Assembly: GCA_964431805.1 (NCBI GenBank)
Contig: CAYSKV010000001.1
Coordinates: forward strand, 1 to 64,000
Direction of reading: 5' to 3'
From: JACPHD01 sp964431805
GTDB taxonomy: Bacteria; Patescibacteriota; Patescibacteriia; Patescibacteriales; GWC2-42-12
Length of the DNA stretch: 64,000 nucleotides
Shown here: in pieces, positions 8,890-17,230 of the stretch
Layout of the letters: every line of letters begins with the position of its first letter
How positions within the stretch are numbered: the stretch's first letter is position 1
The notes under the pieces: generated by a model
What the model was told of the DNA's origin: nothing
Databases searched by the model: none
Seen by the model: the letters and a program-made list of their open reading frames with translations, nothing else
Position numbers and translations under genes: made by a program

Positions 8890-8910
8890 CAAGACATAAT
8901 AAAAACTATT

Positions 8911-11715
8911 ATGCATAATTTGTTTATAAAAAAAATATTTGTCGCCTTCGTCTTTCTTTTGGCGATTTTTTTATTGCCCCACTTAATTATCGCTTCCGAT
9001 GTTTCACCTGACGCCATTGCTATTAGAATCATGCCCAATTCTGATCATTCCAGCCCTCTAAGGTGGTATAAAGCTAATATTAAAAATCAAGGCTCGCCGC
9101 AAAGCCTGCAAGTTGACGGCTATGAAGCCGTGCGCGACGGACGAACTGTTTACGTCAATGCCGCCAATATCTCAGGCAATAATTTCTATACCAACATTTA
9201 CATTATTTCCTATAACCAAGAAGCGGAAAACGCCACCGTAGATGTTTTTGGCCAAATTTTATCCCATTGGAAGTTCAATTCTAATCTAATTGATTCCGTG
9301 GGTAAAGATAAAGTAGTTAGGGATGTTAAAAAATTAGCTGATTTGGCCGAAGTTAAAGTATTATTAGAAGGCTACAAAGCAAAATACGGTTCTTACCCTA
9401 AACTTGCTTCCGGCTCTTATATCGCCGGTAAATCAATTTCCACTTGGCCAAGCTGGCAGGGGACTTTAGCTAAAAGTTTAAGCGCAGCTTTACCGGTTGA
9501 TCCGGGCAACAAACTGGGTACATGTCCAGGCTATAATGCCATAACCTGCTGGGATGAGAAAAGCAAAACATTTGCTGATCCTAACCCTAACGATGGTAAT
9601 TTCGAATTGCCAGCTGGCAGCAGCGCCTATGTTTATGACACTAAAGCCAATGGAGCCAGTTATGATCTGTGCGCGGTTATGGAGTCAGGCTATATTATTA
9701 CTTTAGAACAAGGCGCTTGCTATGGCAGCGCCGGAGTTAAAGTCGGCGGCTCGTCTCTAAATAATCCCCCAGTGATTATATGCGGCGCTCTAGAAGGGTC
9801 ACCAGACAAAGAATTTTTAGGTTATGTAAAGGCCTATGATTCTGATGCGGTTGATACAATCAAGAGTTGGGCCATCACCAGCCAGTCAACAGCCGGCTGG
9901 TCGCCCTTACAATTAAGATCATCAAAGGTAAATAATCAAAAAGAAGTTTATTCGTCTAAAGCCGGAGCGCCAGGCGCCTATAGTTTTGTTTTAGAAGTAT
10001 CTGATAGCCGAGACGTAAAAACCAGCACAATCTGCTCAATTAATATTAAAGCTATTTGCGGCAACGGCATTGTTGAATTAAATGAATTTTGTGATGATAA
10101 AACTTACAATGGCCAACCCAAACATTGCAATAATACTTGTACAGGATGGACTGAGGCAGAATGCGGTAATGGAGAAAAAGAAGACGGAATATATGGTAAT
10201 GAATTTTGTGATGATGGGAGTAATAATAATAAACCTTTAAAATGTAATCTGACTTGTAGCGGTATAACTCCGTCTGTTTGCGGCAATGGCGTCAAAGAAG
10301 CCGGAGAAGATTGCGATAAAAAAGATGGAATAGCTACTAAACCGGCTGATAGTACTCCTACAAAACAATATAGTTGTAGTAAAGAGTGTAAAGCTTCTGG
10401 TGGTTATTGCGGAGATGGCAAAGAAGATCCCTTAGAAAGTTGCGACAGTGGGTCGAATAATGGTAAGCCAAACGAATGTAATAAAACTTGTACCGGTCTT
10501 ACTGTCCCAGAATGTGGCAATGGTGTTGTCGAGCAAGGTGAAACTTGTGAAGTAGCAACTTATGTCGCTCCCACTCCGGCTAATAGTTCTTCGTCTCGCC
10601 AATATAGTTGCAATCCTAAAAATTGTAAATCTGACATTGGCGGGTATTGTGGTAACCCAATAAAATCAGCCTATCCTGATAATGTAGAAATTAGTTATGG
10701 AGAAAAATGCGATTGGAGAAATTATACAGTTCCTGGACCGGCTGCTAGTACACCTACAAATCAATACGGTTGCGGTACTAATTGTCAGCCTTCGGGTGGT
10801 TGGTGTGGAGATGGAAAATATATTGGACAGCCGAGTGAGGTTTGCGATGAGGGTTCTGCTCTTAACGGAACGCCAAATCATTGCAATAAAGATTGTTTGT
10901 TGTTAAAAACTCCATCGGTTTGTGGCAACGGGGTTACTGAAGCAGGTGAGACTTGCGACAGAGGTACCGCTAATACAAATACTCCTTGTACGCCAGCTTA
11001 TGGTTCTAAGGGCTCTGTAGGTTGTACTTATTGCGATTCGCAATGCCAAACCAAGACGGTGCCTGCGCTTTATTGTGGAGATGGCACAAAAAATGGAACT
11101 GAACAATGTGATTGGAATGGTTATGTAGTTCCTACCCCCGAGCAGAGTTCTATTGATTGGCAGTATGGTTGTAATAAGACTACTTGCAAGTTCGAAGGTG
11201 GCTGGGGTGGAAATGGTCGGGTGGATCCAGGCACAGGTGAAGAATGTGAGCCTACCGATCCAAGAACAAAATCAAAGCCTTGTACAGCTAAATATAGTGG
11301 CTTACCTAGTTATTGCGGCATCAACGGCACTATAGATATTCAGGGAACTGATTCTTGCGGGAATGATTATAAATATCAGGGTTGTGTAGCTTTACCGCCA
11401 ACAGAAACAGGGGAAACCTCAGAGGACTGTGATACTACTAGCCCCGACATGACAGATTATGCTTGCTGTGAATTAACAAGCTGTGATGGCGACGCCTGCG
11501 GTTGTTGCGGAAGATCTAGGATTATTAGACCACCCTCTGGCTATTCTCAAGTTTCATCTTTAGCCCCATTTAATCAAAGAGATAGTGATGGCAATGTCAT
11601 AGGTTTGTGTAATACGACTAATCAAAGTTGTAAATTAGTTAGAAATAATATTAATTCTAGAAATTGGACTATAATGACAGACCATACTATGGCTAAATTT
11701 AGATGTTGGAAATAA
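8911..11715 (+). CDS. giant secreted Cys-rich repeat protein, copy 2
   Basis: 934-aa paralogue of the 5227-8031 product with the same order: signal/anchor, beta domain, internal pilin-like segment, Ig-like domain, about ten CGNG/CGDG Cys repeats, Cys-rich tail. I start at ATG 8911 (M-H-N-L-F-I-K-K); the TTG at 8878 lies inside the promoter. The 5' part (to about 10548) differs from copy 1 mostly at third codon positions, for example GGCTCTCCTCAGAGT versus GGCTCGCCGCAAAGC, while the 3' part is identical. Old duplication with recent homogenisation is the simplest reading. The repeat region between about 10150 and 10540 also differs in small indels, such as KEDGIYGNEFCDDG against KEAGETCDDG. Confidence 0.85.
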   Translation: MHNLFIKKIFVAFVFLLAIFLLPHLIIASDVSPDAIAIRIMPNSDHSSPLRWYKANIKNQGSPQSLQVDGYEAVRDGRTVYVNAANISGNNFYTNIYIISYNQEAENATVDVFGQILSHWKFNSNLIDSVGKDKVVRDVKKLADLAEVKVLLEGYKAKYGSYPKLASGSYIAGKSISTWPSWQGTLAKSLSAALPVDPGNKLGTCPGYNAITCWDEKSKTFADPNPNDGNFELPAGSSAYVYDTKANGASYDLCAVMESGYIITLEQGACYGSAGVKVGGSSLNNPPVIICGALEGSPDKEFLGYVKAYDSDAVDTIKSWAITSQSTAGWSPLQLRSSKVNNQKEVYSSKAGAPGAYSFVLEVSDSRDVKTSTICSINIKAICGNGIVELNEFCDDKTYNGQPKHCNNTCTGWTEAECGNGEKEDGIYGNEFCDDGSNNNKPLKCNLTCSGITPSVCGNGVKEAGEDCDKKDGIATKPADSTPTKQYSCSKECKASGGYCGDGKEDPLESCDSGSNNGKPNECNKTCTGLTVPECGNGVVEQGETCEVATYVAPTPANSSSSRQYSCNPKNCKSDIGGYCGNPIKSAYPDNVEISYGEKCDWRNYTVPGPAASTPTNQYGCGTNCQPSGGWCGDGKYIGQPSEVCDEGSALNGTPNHCNKDCLLLKTPSVCGNGVTEAGETCDRGTANTNTPCTPAYGSKGSVGCTYCDSQCQTKTVPALYCGDGTKNGTEQCDWNGYVVPTPEQSSIDWQYGCNKTTCKFEGGWGGNGRVDPGTGEECEPTDPRTKSKPCTAKYSGLPSYCGINGTIDIQGTDSCGNDYKYQGCVALPPTETGETSEDCDTTSPDMTDYACCELTSCDGDACGCCGRSRIIRPPSGYSQVSSLAPFNQRDSDGNVIGLCNTTNQSCKLVRNNINSRNWTIMTDHTMAKFRCWK

Positions 11716-12473
11716 TGAAAATTATGTTTCATAAAAATACAAAAATTATTATCTCGGCTATTATAGTATTTTTTTTAATTATTATTTTAATTATTTTATT
11801 TATTTTTAGAGATAATATTTTTAAAAATGATAAGGTTTTTAATGATGCTAATATAGATAACATGGTCGCGACGACAAGCGAGATGGATAAAAATCAAGTT
11901 ATTCTAAAAAATTATGAGGAGCTAAAAAATAATCATCCGGAATTTAGTTCCGCTCAATTGGAATTTTATAAAGATGCGGCCATCAAAGGCAGGGTTGACC
12001 AATGCGAAGGCAGCGATGATGAAAAAAATTGTGCCAAGTCTATGGCGTTTTTAACAGAAAAATATTTTATTTGTGGTGATGAAGTTTTAGAAGATGAGGG
12101 AGATCAGGTTGAATGCGCTAATCCAATTCTTTCTAAAATAGCTAACGAGGAGATAAAAAAATGTTCTTCTATCGATATTATTGATTTTAGAATTGAGTGT
12201 TTGATACATATTTTTAGAGTTTATAAAAAATCGGAAAATTGTTCAAATTTCGCGGATAGCGAAGTAAAAAAAATGTGCGAAAGTGTTGCTAATTATCAAA
12301 TGGCACAAAATCAGAATAATAGTGAAATATGCGAGAAGATTGAAAATAGTGAATTTAAAATTTATTGCGTCGCAGGATTGTCAGAAAAATATCCGGATAG
12401 CGATAAAGATGGTTTAAGTGATTTTGAGGAAATATCAAAATATAATGCTGATCCGTTTAACTTTGATACTGAC
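10549..12473 (+). repeat. 1925-bp exact direct repeat, copy 2
   Basis: Second copy of 6865-8789. The left boundary falls inside a codon run of the Cys-rich gene. The right boundary falls in the calcium-loop codons of the following gene (GACAGC in copy 1, GACGGC in copy 2). Confidence 0.9.
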
Positions 12474-12554
12474 GGCGACGGTTATAAAGACGGAGATGAA
12501 GTTAAAAATGGTTTTAACCCTAATGGTGAAGGCAAATTAATACCTAAACAATAA
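11715..12554 (+). CDS. membrane-anchored protein with C-terminal Ca-binding repeats, copy 2
   Basis: 279-aa copy of the 8031-8846 product, identical in sequence until the calcium loops, where it reads DTDGDGYKDGDE, and then extended by eight residues. One N-terminal transmembrane helix is followed by an extracellular acidic domain and two DxDxDG loops. ATG 11715 overlaps the TAA of the upstream gene (TAATG), as in copy 1. A strong terminator follows, closing the duplicated region. Confidence 0.8.
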   Translation: MKIMFHKNTKIIISAIIVFFLIIILIILFIFRDNIFKNDKVFNDANIDNMVATTSEMDKNQVILKNYEELKNNHPEFSSAQLEFYKDAAIKGRVDQCEGSDDEKNCAKSMAFLTEKYFICGDEVLEDEGDQVECANPILSKIANEEIKKCSSIDIIDFRIECLIHIFRVYKKSENCSNFADSEVKKMCESVANYQMAQNQNNSEICEKIENSEFKIYCVAGLSEKYPDSDKDGLSDFEEISKYNADPFNFDTDGDGYKDGDEVKNGFNPNGEGKLIPKQ

Positions 12555-12565
12555 TAATTAGATAT

Positions 12566-12599
12566 AAAAAACGCCGCCTTTTTTAAAGCGGCGTTTTTT
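12566..12599. terminator. bidirectional rho-independent terminator
   Basis: AAAAAACGCCGC / GCGGCGTTTTTT, a 12-bp perfect stem with A- and T-tracts on both sides. It serves the plus-strand cassette and the minus-strand genes that converge here. Confidence 0.93.
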
Positions 12600-12615
12600 A
12601 TTTTGTTTAGTTTTA

Positions 12616-13050
12616 TTATAGAACTATAAAAAATAAGTAGCTTACTAAAACGCCAAGAATCAGTCCGGCGATAATTTGCGTTGGCGTATGGCCGACTTTT
12701 TCAATTAAGCGAGGTTGTTTTTCTAGATTAATTATTTTATTATCGCTTAAATTTTTTATTAAACTATTAAGAGTTTGTCCGTTTTGTCCGACATAATTTC
12801 TTAAGCCTAGTGCATCTCGAATTATAAAAAAACTAAAAATTATACAAACGAAAAAGAGGGGAGAGTTAAAGCCTTGAATTAAACCGACGCTAGCCATTAG
12901 CGAGCCGGCCATAGCCGCGTGACTTGAAGGCATGCCAGCATAAGAGGAAAATGACTGCCGGTTAAATTTTAAGCCGTTCGCTTTTATTAAAAATTTTGTT
13001 AGTTGTCCAATAATAGCGGCGGCTAGCGGGGCAATTAAAATTTGTATCAT
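12616..13050 (-). CDS. DUF212 / divergent PAP2-family membrane protein
   Basis: 144-aa integral membrane protein of the YuiD/DUF212 family, distantly related to acid phosphatase/vanadium haloperoxidase. The PAP2-like pieces are visible: GMPSSHAA (about residues 38-45) and KVGHTPTQIIAGLILG (about 120-135), with an Arg in FFIIRDALGLR between them. Four or so hydrophobic helices are predicted. Its start overlaps the end of the CAP-domain gene by 4 bp (ATGA type), so they form a minus-strand operon. Substrate unknown; a lipid-phosphate role is only inferred from the fold. Confidence 0.85.
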   Translation of the reverse strand: MIQILIAPLAAAIIGQLTKFLIKANGLKFNRQSFSSYAGMPSSHAAMAGSLMASVGLIQGFNSPLFFVCIIFSFFIIRDALGLRNYVGQNGQTLNSLIKNLSDNKIINLEKQPRLIEKVGHTPTQIIAGLILGVLVSYLFFIVL

Positions 13051-13907
13051 ATAGAAGCTAATTTATTAATTTTAAAAAATTTATAGCAATATAAAAATGT
13101 TAGCAGATAAATTAAAATTAGAAAAGAAAAAATTACTAAAATATTATCAGTGTTTTGATTAAATTCTGGCTGTACAATAAAATTGTTCGCTTCAACTATT
13201 AAATTATTTTCGGCCGGTAAAATTAATTTGTTGTTATAGTTTGCTAACAATTCTTTGTTTATAATAGAATAGTTTAATAAATTTTCCGCGCTATTAAATT
13301 GGTTGCCAACTAAATTTAGATTAGAATAATTTAAATTAGAATTAATTGTTGAAGGTTGAACCGAAGTAATGGTAGGAGTGCCGAAAATTTGTACGACGAT
13401 AGTTGTGTTTTGGCCTTGGAATTTTCCATCAACCGCCGCTACCCCGATTTCCTGATAGTAAGGGCTTAAAAGATTTTTTTTATGTAGCGGAGAATTTTCC
13501 CAAGCCTTTATTATCTCTTCGCTAGCCGTAAAGTCAATAGCTAAATTTTCTCCCACATAAGAATAGTTGTAGCCGACATCGCGAATCCATGAGGAGAACT
13601 TTTTATTATCAATGTTATGGCTAAAATTTTGAGATTCTAAAATAGCTTGACCTTTAGCTGTAGCAGCTTGAGTTAGTAATTGATTAGAAGTTAAAGTGTT
13701 AAGACCGGACGCTTGTCTTTCTTGATTAGTTAGTTTAATTATATTTTCCGCAGTTATATCGGATAAGTAAGCTAAATTAGGCAATAAAAAAATCCCCATT
13801 AGTACGCCCAATAGAGACAACTTAAAATTTAGCCTAGTTAGCTTATAATATTCGGTTTTAGAGCCGCTATAAGTAAAATATAGCCGCCCGTTTATTCTTT
13901 GAACCAT
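13047..13907 (-). CDS. CAP-domain (SCP/PR-1 like) membrane-tethered extracellular protein
   Basis: 286-aa protein with a transmembrane helix near residues 28-47, a CAP domain (about 52-175) and a C-terminal transmembrane helix (about 255-275). CAP features visible: ITLTNQERQ-like first helix (IIKLTNQERQASGL), GQAILESQNFSHN with its His, YVGENLA, and ENSPLHKKNLLSPYYQEIGVA. The CAP domain is outside the cell between the two anchors. The function of bacterial CAP proteins is poorly known. A promoter lies 54 bp upstream on the minus strand. Confidence 0.85.
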   Translation of the reverse strand: MVQRINGRLYFTYSGSKTEYYKLTRLNFKLSLLGVLMGIFLLPNLAYLSDITAENIIKLTNQERQASGLNTLTSNQLLTQAATAKGQAILESQNFSHNIDNKKFSSWIRDVGYNYSYVGENLAIDFTASEEIIKAWENSPLHKKNLLSPYYQEIGVAAVDGKFQGQNTTIVVQIFGTPTITSVQPSTINSNLNYSNLNLVGNQFNSAENLLNYSIINKELLANYNNKLILPAENNLIVEANNFIVQPEFNQNTDNILVIFSFLILIYLLTFLYCYKFFKINKLASI

Positions 13908-13960
13908 TTTTATTTTTATCTTTATTTTTGTTTTTTGTCAACCTTTTTAACTATAATGTA

Positions 13961-13989
13961 ATTATAGCATATTTATCGTTGAAAATCAA
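13961..13989 (-). promoter_or_regulatory. promoter of the CAP/DUF212 operon
   Basis: On the minus strand: TTGATT (complement of 13984-13989), 17-bp spacer, TATAAT (complement of 13961-13966) preceded by TGC, an extended -10. Confidence 0.75.
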
Positions 13990-14073
13990 GTACGCTAGAC
14001 ATTAGCTAGACATTGCTCTAATTAGCTTCATTTGGTAAAATAATAATATAAAAATAATTTTTATAAAATAAAT

Positions 14074-14508
14074 ATGAAAAAGAAAATTACCGTAGCGGTT
14101 AGCGGCTATTTTAATCCTTTGCATGTCGGGCATCTCGAGATGATAGAGAAGGCTAAAAAATTAGGCGATCGCTTAGTAGTAATAGTAAATAATGATTATC
14201 AAGTTAAGCTTAAGGGCAGCGTGCCGTTTTTAAGCCAAGTTGATAGAATGAAAATAATTTCAGCTTTAAAATGGGTTGATAAAGTTTTTTTATCGATTGA
14301 TCGTGATCCATCGGTTTGTAAATCGTTAGCTAAAGTCAGACCTGATATTTTCGCTCAGGGCGGTGACAGGCATCAAGGTGAAGCTCCTGAGACTGGAATT
14401 TGCCGCCGTTTAAAAATTAAAACGATAGATGGTTTAGGTAAAAAAATAAGATCAAGTTCAACTTTAATAGCCGAAGCGGCTAAAAAAAAGGTTTACCCCG
14501 TTAAATAA
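14074..14508 (+). CDS. cytidylyltransferase-like (TagD/RfaE-type) nucleotidyltransferase
   Basis: 144-aa nucleotidyltransferase of the HxGH superfamily: GYFNPLHVGHLEMIEKAKKLG (from residue 11) carries the HxGH motif, and SSSTLIAEA at the end matches the ISSTxIR loop. GGDRHQGE (about 106-113) is the substrate region. The family includes glycerol-3-phosphate cytidylyltransferase and ADP-heptose synthase domain 2, both envelope-polymer enzymes; the acceptor cannot be decided. The last codons (V-Y-P-V-K-stop) are formed by the left arm of a nested inverted repeat. Confidence 0.82.
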   Translation: MKKKITVAVSGYFNPLHVGHLEMIEKAKKLGDRLVVIVNNDYQVKLKGSVPFLSQVDRMKIISALKWVDKVFLSIDRDPSVCKSLAKVRPDIFAQGGDRHQGEAPETGICRRLKIKTIDGLGKKIRSSSTLIAEAAKKKVYPVK

Positions 14509-14546
14509 GCTTCGCTTTCCAATCTTAAGATTGGAATTTAACGGGG
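14492..14546. repeat. nested inverted repeat over the gene end (TTTACCCCGTTAAAT arm)
   Basis: Outer arms CCCCGTTAAAT (14496-14506) and ATTTAACGGGG (14536-14546) enclose an 18-bp perfect palindrome TCCAATCTTAAGATTGGA (14518-14535). The left arm with its TTTA prefix differs by one base from the 17-bp inverted repeat at 51844 and 54497. It encodes the last codons and stop of the upstream gene. Confidence 0.8.
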
Positions 14547-14561
14547 CGAGAAAAATAATCT

Positions 14562-15572
14562 ATGTTTAAAAAAATATTAATTATAATTGCAGTAATCGCG
14601 GTTGGCAGTTTTTTATTTTGGCAAAATTTAAATTCGCCAGTTAATTCTAATGGCCAGGGTCAGATTTTTTTAGTGAATAAAGGAGAAACCGTAAAGCAGG
14701 TAGCTAAAAATTTGCGTCTAAATAATTTGATCAAGTCGGAATTTTATTTTAAATATAATGTTTGGCGAGAAAATTTAATAATTCAAGCCGGCGAATATTC
14801 AATTAGCCAAAAATTAAGCACTAAAGAAATAATAAAAATTTTGACCGAAGGGAACGCCATCAGCCAAGAAAAATCTATTACCATAATCGAAGGTTGGAAT
14901 AACAAAGACGTCGCCGCTTATTTAGAAAAAAATAATATTATTTCGGCAAAAGATTTTTTAGCCCTAACTAAAGGGCCGTTAAAAAATTGGAAGTTTGATT
15001 TTGCTAAACCAGATTTTTTAAACGACGCTCCCGAGACCGTTGGACTAGAAGGTTATTTATTTCCTGATACTTATAGAATATTTAAAGACACTACGGCTAA
15101 AGAAATTATTTCTAAAATGTTAGATAATTTTAATAAGAAATTAACGCCTAGCATGAGAGAAGAAATAAAGAAACAAAACAAAAAGGTTTACGAAATTATC
15201 ACCATGGCTTCAATAATTGAAAAAGAAGTTAGATTAACTGATGATATGAAAATTGTGTCTGGAATATTTTGGGATAGAATTAAAAACGGTCAAGCTTTGC
15301 AATCATGCGCTACTTTAGCTTACATACTAGGAGTTAATAAGGCGCAGTATAGTTTAGAAGATACTAAAATTGATTCGCCGTATAATACTTATAAATATCG
15401 CGGTTTACCGCCCGGGCCAATCGCTAACCCAGGATTTAATGCTATTAATGCCGCTGTTTATCCTAAAAATACTGATTACAATTATTTTTTAAGCGACCCG
15501 GCGACCGGAAAAACGATTTATAGCAAAACTTTAGATGAACATAACGCAAATAAATATAAGTATTTAAAATAA
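14562..15572 (+). CDS. mltG: endolytic peptidoglycan transglycosylase MltG
   Basis: Membrane-anchored lytic transglycosylase that cuts nascent peptidoglycan strands and sets glycan length. 336 aa: an N-terminal transmembrane helix (about 4-22), a LysM-like subdomain (VNKGETVKQVAKNLRLNN, about 40-57), and the YceG domain with GLEGYLFPDTYRI (about 162-174), the catalytic-Glu motif MASIIEKEVR (about 215-224) and the SPYNTYKYRGLPPGPIANPG block (about 272-291). No signal peptidase site is evident, so the domain faces outward from the anchor. A small membrane protein starts 3 bp after its stop. Confidence 0.94.
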   Translation: MFKKILIIIAVIAVGSFLFWQNLNSPVNSNGQGQIFLVNKGETVKQVAKNLRLNNLIKSEFYFKYNVWRENLIIQAGEYSISQKLSTKEIIKILTEGNAISQEKSITIIEGWNNKDVAAYLEKNNIISAKDFLALTKGPLKNWKFDFAKPDFLNDAPETVGLEGYLFPDTYRIFKDTTAKEIISKMLDNFNKKLTPSMREEIKKQNKKVYEIITMASIIEKEVRLTDDMKIVSGIFWDRIKNGQALQSCATLAYILGVNKAQYSLEDTKIDSPYNTYKYRGLPPGPIANPGFNAINAAVYPKNTDYNYFLSDPATGKTIYSKTLDEHNANKYKYLK

Positions 15573-15575
15573 TTT

Positions 15576-15986
15576 ATGTCACCCAGAGACTTAATACTTG
15601 ATTTTTTGAATTTAATTTTTCTTATTTTATTGATAGTTTTTTGTATTTTTTATTTTATTACAGGTGATAATTTTGCGGTTTTTTCTTTATTTCTTAAATC
15701 AATGGTGCCGTTAGCTTTTTTCGGTATTCTTTTTTTAGTTCAGTTAAAAATAACCAGAAATAAGATAAAAGAAATGAAAAGTGAAGATAAAACTGAATTA
15801 GTGCTTTATCTTAACGTTTTTGATAAATTAATTTCCGATATTGTTGTTTTTTGCACGCCGATATTGATGGGTCTTTTAATTTATCAGTCTAAAGGTTTTT
15901 TAGAGATAATAGATATAATATTTTTGTCAATTATATTTTTAATTATGTTTTTTTGGCAAAAATATCTATTTAGCAAAGTAAAATAA
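15576..15986 (+). CDS. small multi-pass membrane protein
   Basis: 136-aa protein with about four hydrophobic helices (residues roughly 9-28, 35-55, 85-105, 112-130), rich in Phe, Ile and Leu. No family motif recognised. It starts 3 bp after the mltG stop and is probably translated from the same message, so a link to envelope growth is possible but unproven. Confidence 0.65.
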   Translation: MSPRDLILDFLNLIFLILLIVFCIFYFITGDNFAVFSLFLKSMVPLAFFGILFLVQLKITRNKIKEMKSEDKTELVLYLNVFDKLISDIVVFCTPILMGLLIYQSKGFLEIIDIIFLSIIFLIMFFWQKYLFSKVK

Positions 15987-16005
15987 GTAAAATAAGAGAA
16001 GGGGC

Positions 16006-16033
16006 TTGACAGAAAATATAAAAATGTTAATAT
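16006..16033 (+). promoter_or_regulatory. promoter of rplJ-rplL
   Basis: TTGACA (16006-16011), 16-bp spacer, TAATAT (16028-16033) with TGT just upstream (extended -10). The predicted start near 16040 leaves a leader of about 135 nt. Confidence 0.8.
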
Positions 16034-16049
16034 AAATAAGTAAATTAAA

Positions 16050-16152
16050 TAGTCGCAGACAGCAGGCACGTTTAAAAACGTTTAAATTCCTGCCGAGACA
16101 GAGCTAATTTTAGCTAATCTTTTAGTCTGCGTATTGTATGCAGATTTTTTTA
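16050..16152 (+). ncRNA. ribosomal protein L10 leader with attenuator
   Basis: The 5' UTR of rplJ matches the L10 leader class, which binds the L10/L12 complex and attenuates rplJL. The CAGACAGCAGG ... CCTGCCGAGACAG bulged stem is typical (GCAGG 16062-16066 with CCTGC 16089-16093, inner ACGTTT/AAACGT stem). CGCAGAC (16054-16060) can pair with GTCTGCG (16125-16131). The same GTCTGC segment can instead pair with GCAGA (about 16140-16144), followed by TTTTTTT, giving a terminator. The two folds exclude each other. Confidence 0.88.
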
Positions 16153-16174
16153 TTTATTAATCAATTTTAAAAAT

Positions 16175-16705
16175 ATGCCTAAAACAAAAGAGCAAAAGCG
16201 AACAATTTTACATGATTTAAACGACAAAGTTTCTAGAGCCAAATCAATTATATTCACCAAATATAATGCTTTAACAGTTAAAGAAAATGAAGAATTAAGA
16301 GCTAAATTACGCAAAGAAGACAACGAATATTATGTGGCTAAGAAGACTTTATTTTCCTTAGCCTTAAAGGATAAAGCTATAGAAGGTTTAGATGTTAAGA
16401 AATTTGAAGGACAAGTAGCCGCAATTTTTGGTTATAGCGATGAAGTTTCTCCGGCTAAGATAGTCGGCGAATTTAAAAAAGATAAAGAAAAAGGCGAAAA
16501 GATTGAATTTATCGGTGGCGTTTTAGAAAATAAATTTATCGGCGCTAGCGAGGTTGCTAATTTAGCTACTTTACCGAGCAAGCAGGAATTATATGCTAAA
16601 TTGGTTGGCTCGATTAACGCGCCAGTTTCCGGTTTTGTTAACGCTTTAGCCGGCAATCTTAGAAATTTTGTTCAAGTTTTAAAAGCAGTTAGCGAGAAAA
16701 AATAA
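16175..16705 (+). CDS. rplJ: 50S ribosomal protein L10
   Basis: L10 forms the base of the ribosomal stalk and binds L7/L12 dimers. 176 aa, normal length. The N-terminal part (SRAKSIIFTKYNALTVKENEELRAKLR) with the YYVAKKTL segment is the rRNA-binding domain, and the C-terminal helix (from about residue 145) is the L12-binding tail. rplL follows after 33 bp, the universal order. Expression is probably self-limited through the leader just upstream, with terminator/antiterminator folding ending about 20 bp before the start. Confidence 0.95.
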   Translation: MPKTKEQKRTILHDLNDKVSRAKSIIFTKYNALTVKENEELRAKLRKEDNEYYVAKKTLFSLALKDKAIEGLDVKKFEGQVAAIFGYSDEVSPAKIVGEFKKDKEKGEKIEFIGGVLENKFIGASEVANLATLPSKQELYAKLVGSINAPVSGFVNALAGNLRNFVQVLKAVSEKK

Positions 16706-16738
16706 TTAATTTATAATAATTAAATAATTAAAAAAATT

Positions 16739-17149
16739 ATGTCAGAAGAAACAAAACAAGAGGAACCGATCGTAGTTCCTGATAAATTTAAATCTTTGGT
16801 GGAAACCATTGAAAAAATGTCGGTTTTAGATTTAGCCGAATTGGTTAAAATCTTAGAAAAGAAATTTGGCGTTTCCGCTGCCGCTCCGGCCATGATGATG
16901 GCTGGTCCAGCTGCCGCTGCCGCTGAAGTCGAAGAAAAAACCAGTTTTAACGTTGAATTAACCGAAGCTGGTTCAAACAAAATCGCGGTTATTAAAGCTG
17001 TCCGCGAGTTAACCGAGATGGGTTTAAAGGATGCTAAAGATTTAGTTGATGCCGCTCCTAAAATGGTAAAAGAAGGCGTTAAGAAAGAAGATGCCGAAGC
17101 CATGAAAAAGAAATTAGAAGAGGCTGGCGCTAAAGTAACCTTAAAATAA
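16739..17149 (+). CDS. rplL: 50S ribosomal protein L7/L12
   Basis: Stalk protein recruiting translation factors. 136 aa: N-terminal dimerisation helices (VETIEKMSVLDLAELVKILE, about 19-38), an Ala/Met-rich flexible hinge (about 50-64), and the C-terminal domain with the conserved AVIKAVRELTEMGLKDAKDL (about 84-103) and the VKKEDAEAMKKKLEEAGAKV end. Co-transcribed with rplJ and ended by a terminator 20 bp after the stop. Confidence 0.96.
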   Translation: MSEETKQEEPIVVPDKFKSLVETIEKMSVLDLAELVKILEKKFGVSAAAPAMMMAGPAAAAAEVEEKTSFNVELTEAGSNKIAVIKAVRELTEMGLKDAKDLVDAAPKMVKEGVKKEDAEAMKKKLEEAGAKVTLK

Positions 17150-17170
17150 ACGTAAGGCAATCCGTTAAAT

Positions 17171-17211
17171 AAAAAAAGACATTTTATGAAAAATAAAATG
17201 TCTTTTTTGTT
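17171..17211. terminator. bidirectional terminator after rplL
   Basis: AAAAAAAGACATTTTAT / ATAAAATGTCTTTTTT with a GAAAA loop. It also serves the convergent minus-strand gene ending at 17231. Confidence 0.92.
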
Positions 17212-17230
17212 TTGTCTAATTTGTGATTAT

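Noticed and set aside
8878..8910. TTG start of the second Cys-rich protein
   Set aside because: It overlaps the -10 (TGTTATAAT); ATG 8911 aligns with the other copy's start.
16720..17160. Minus-strand open frame opposite rplL
   Set aside because: Shadow of the Ala/Glu-rich rplL codons; it has no start context or homology of its own.
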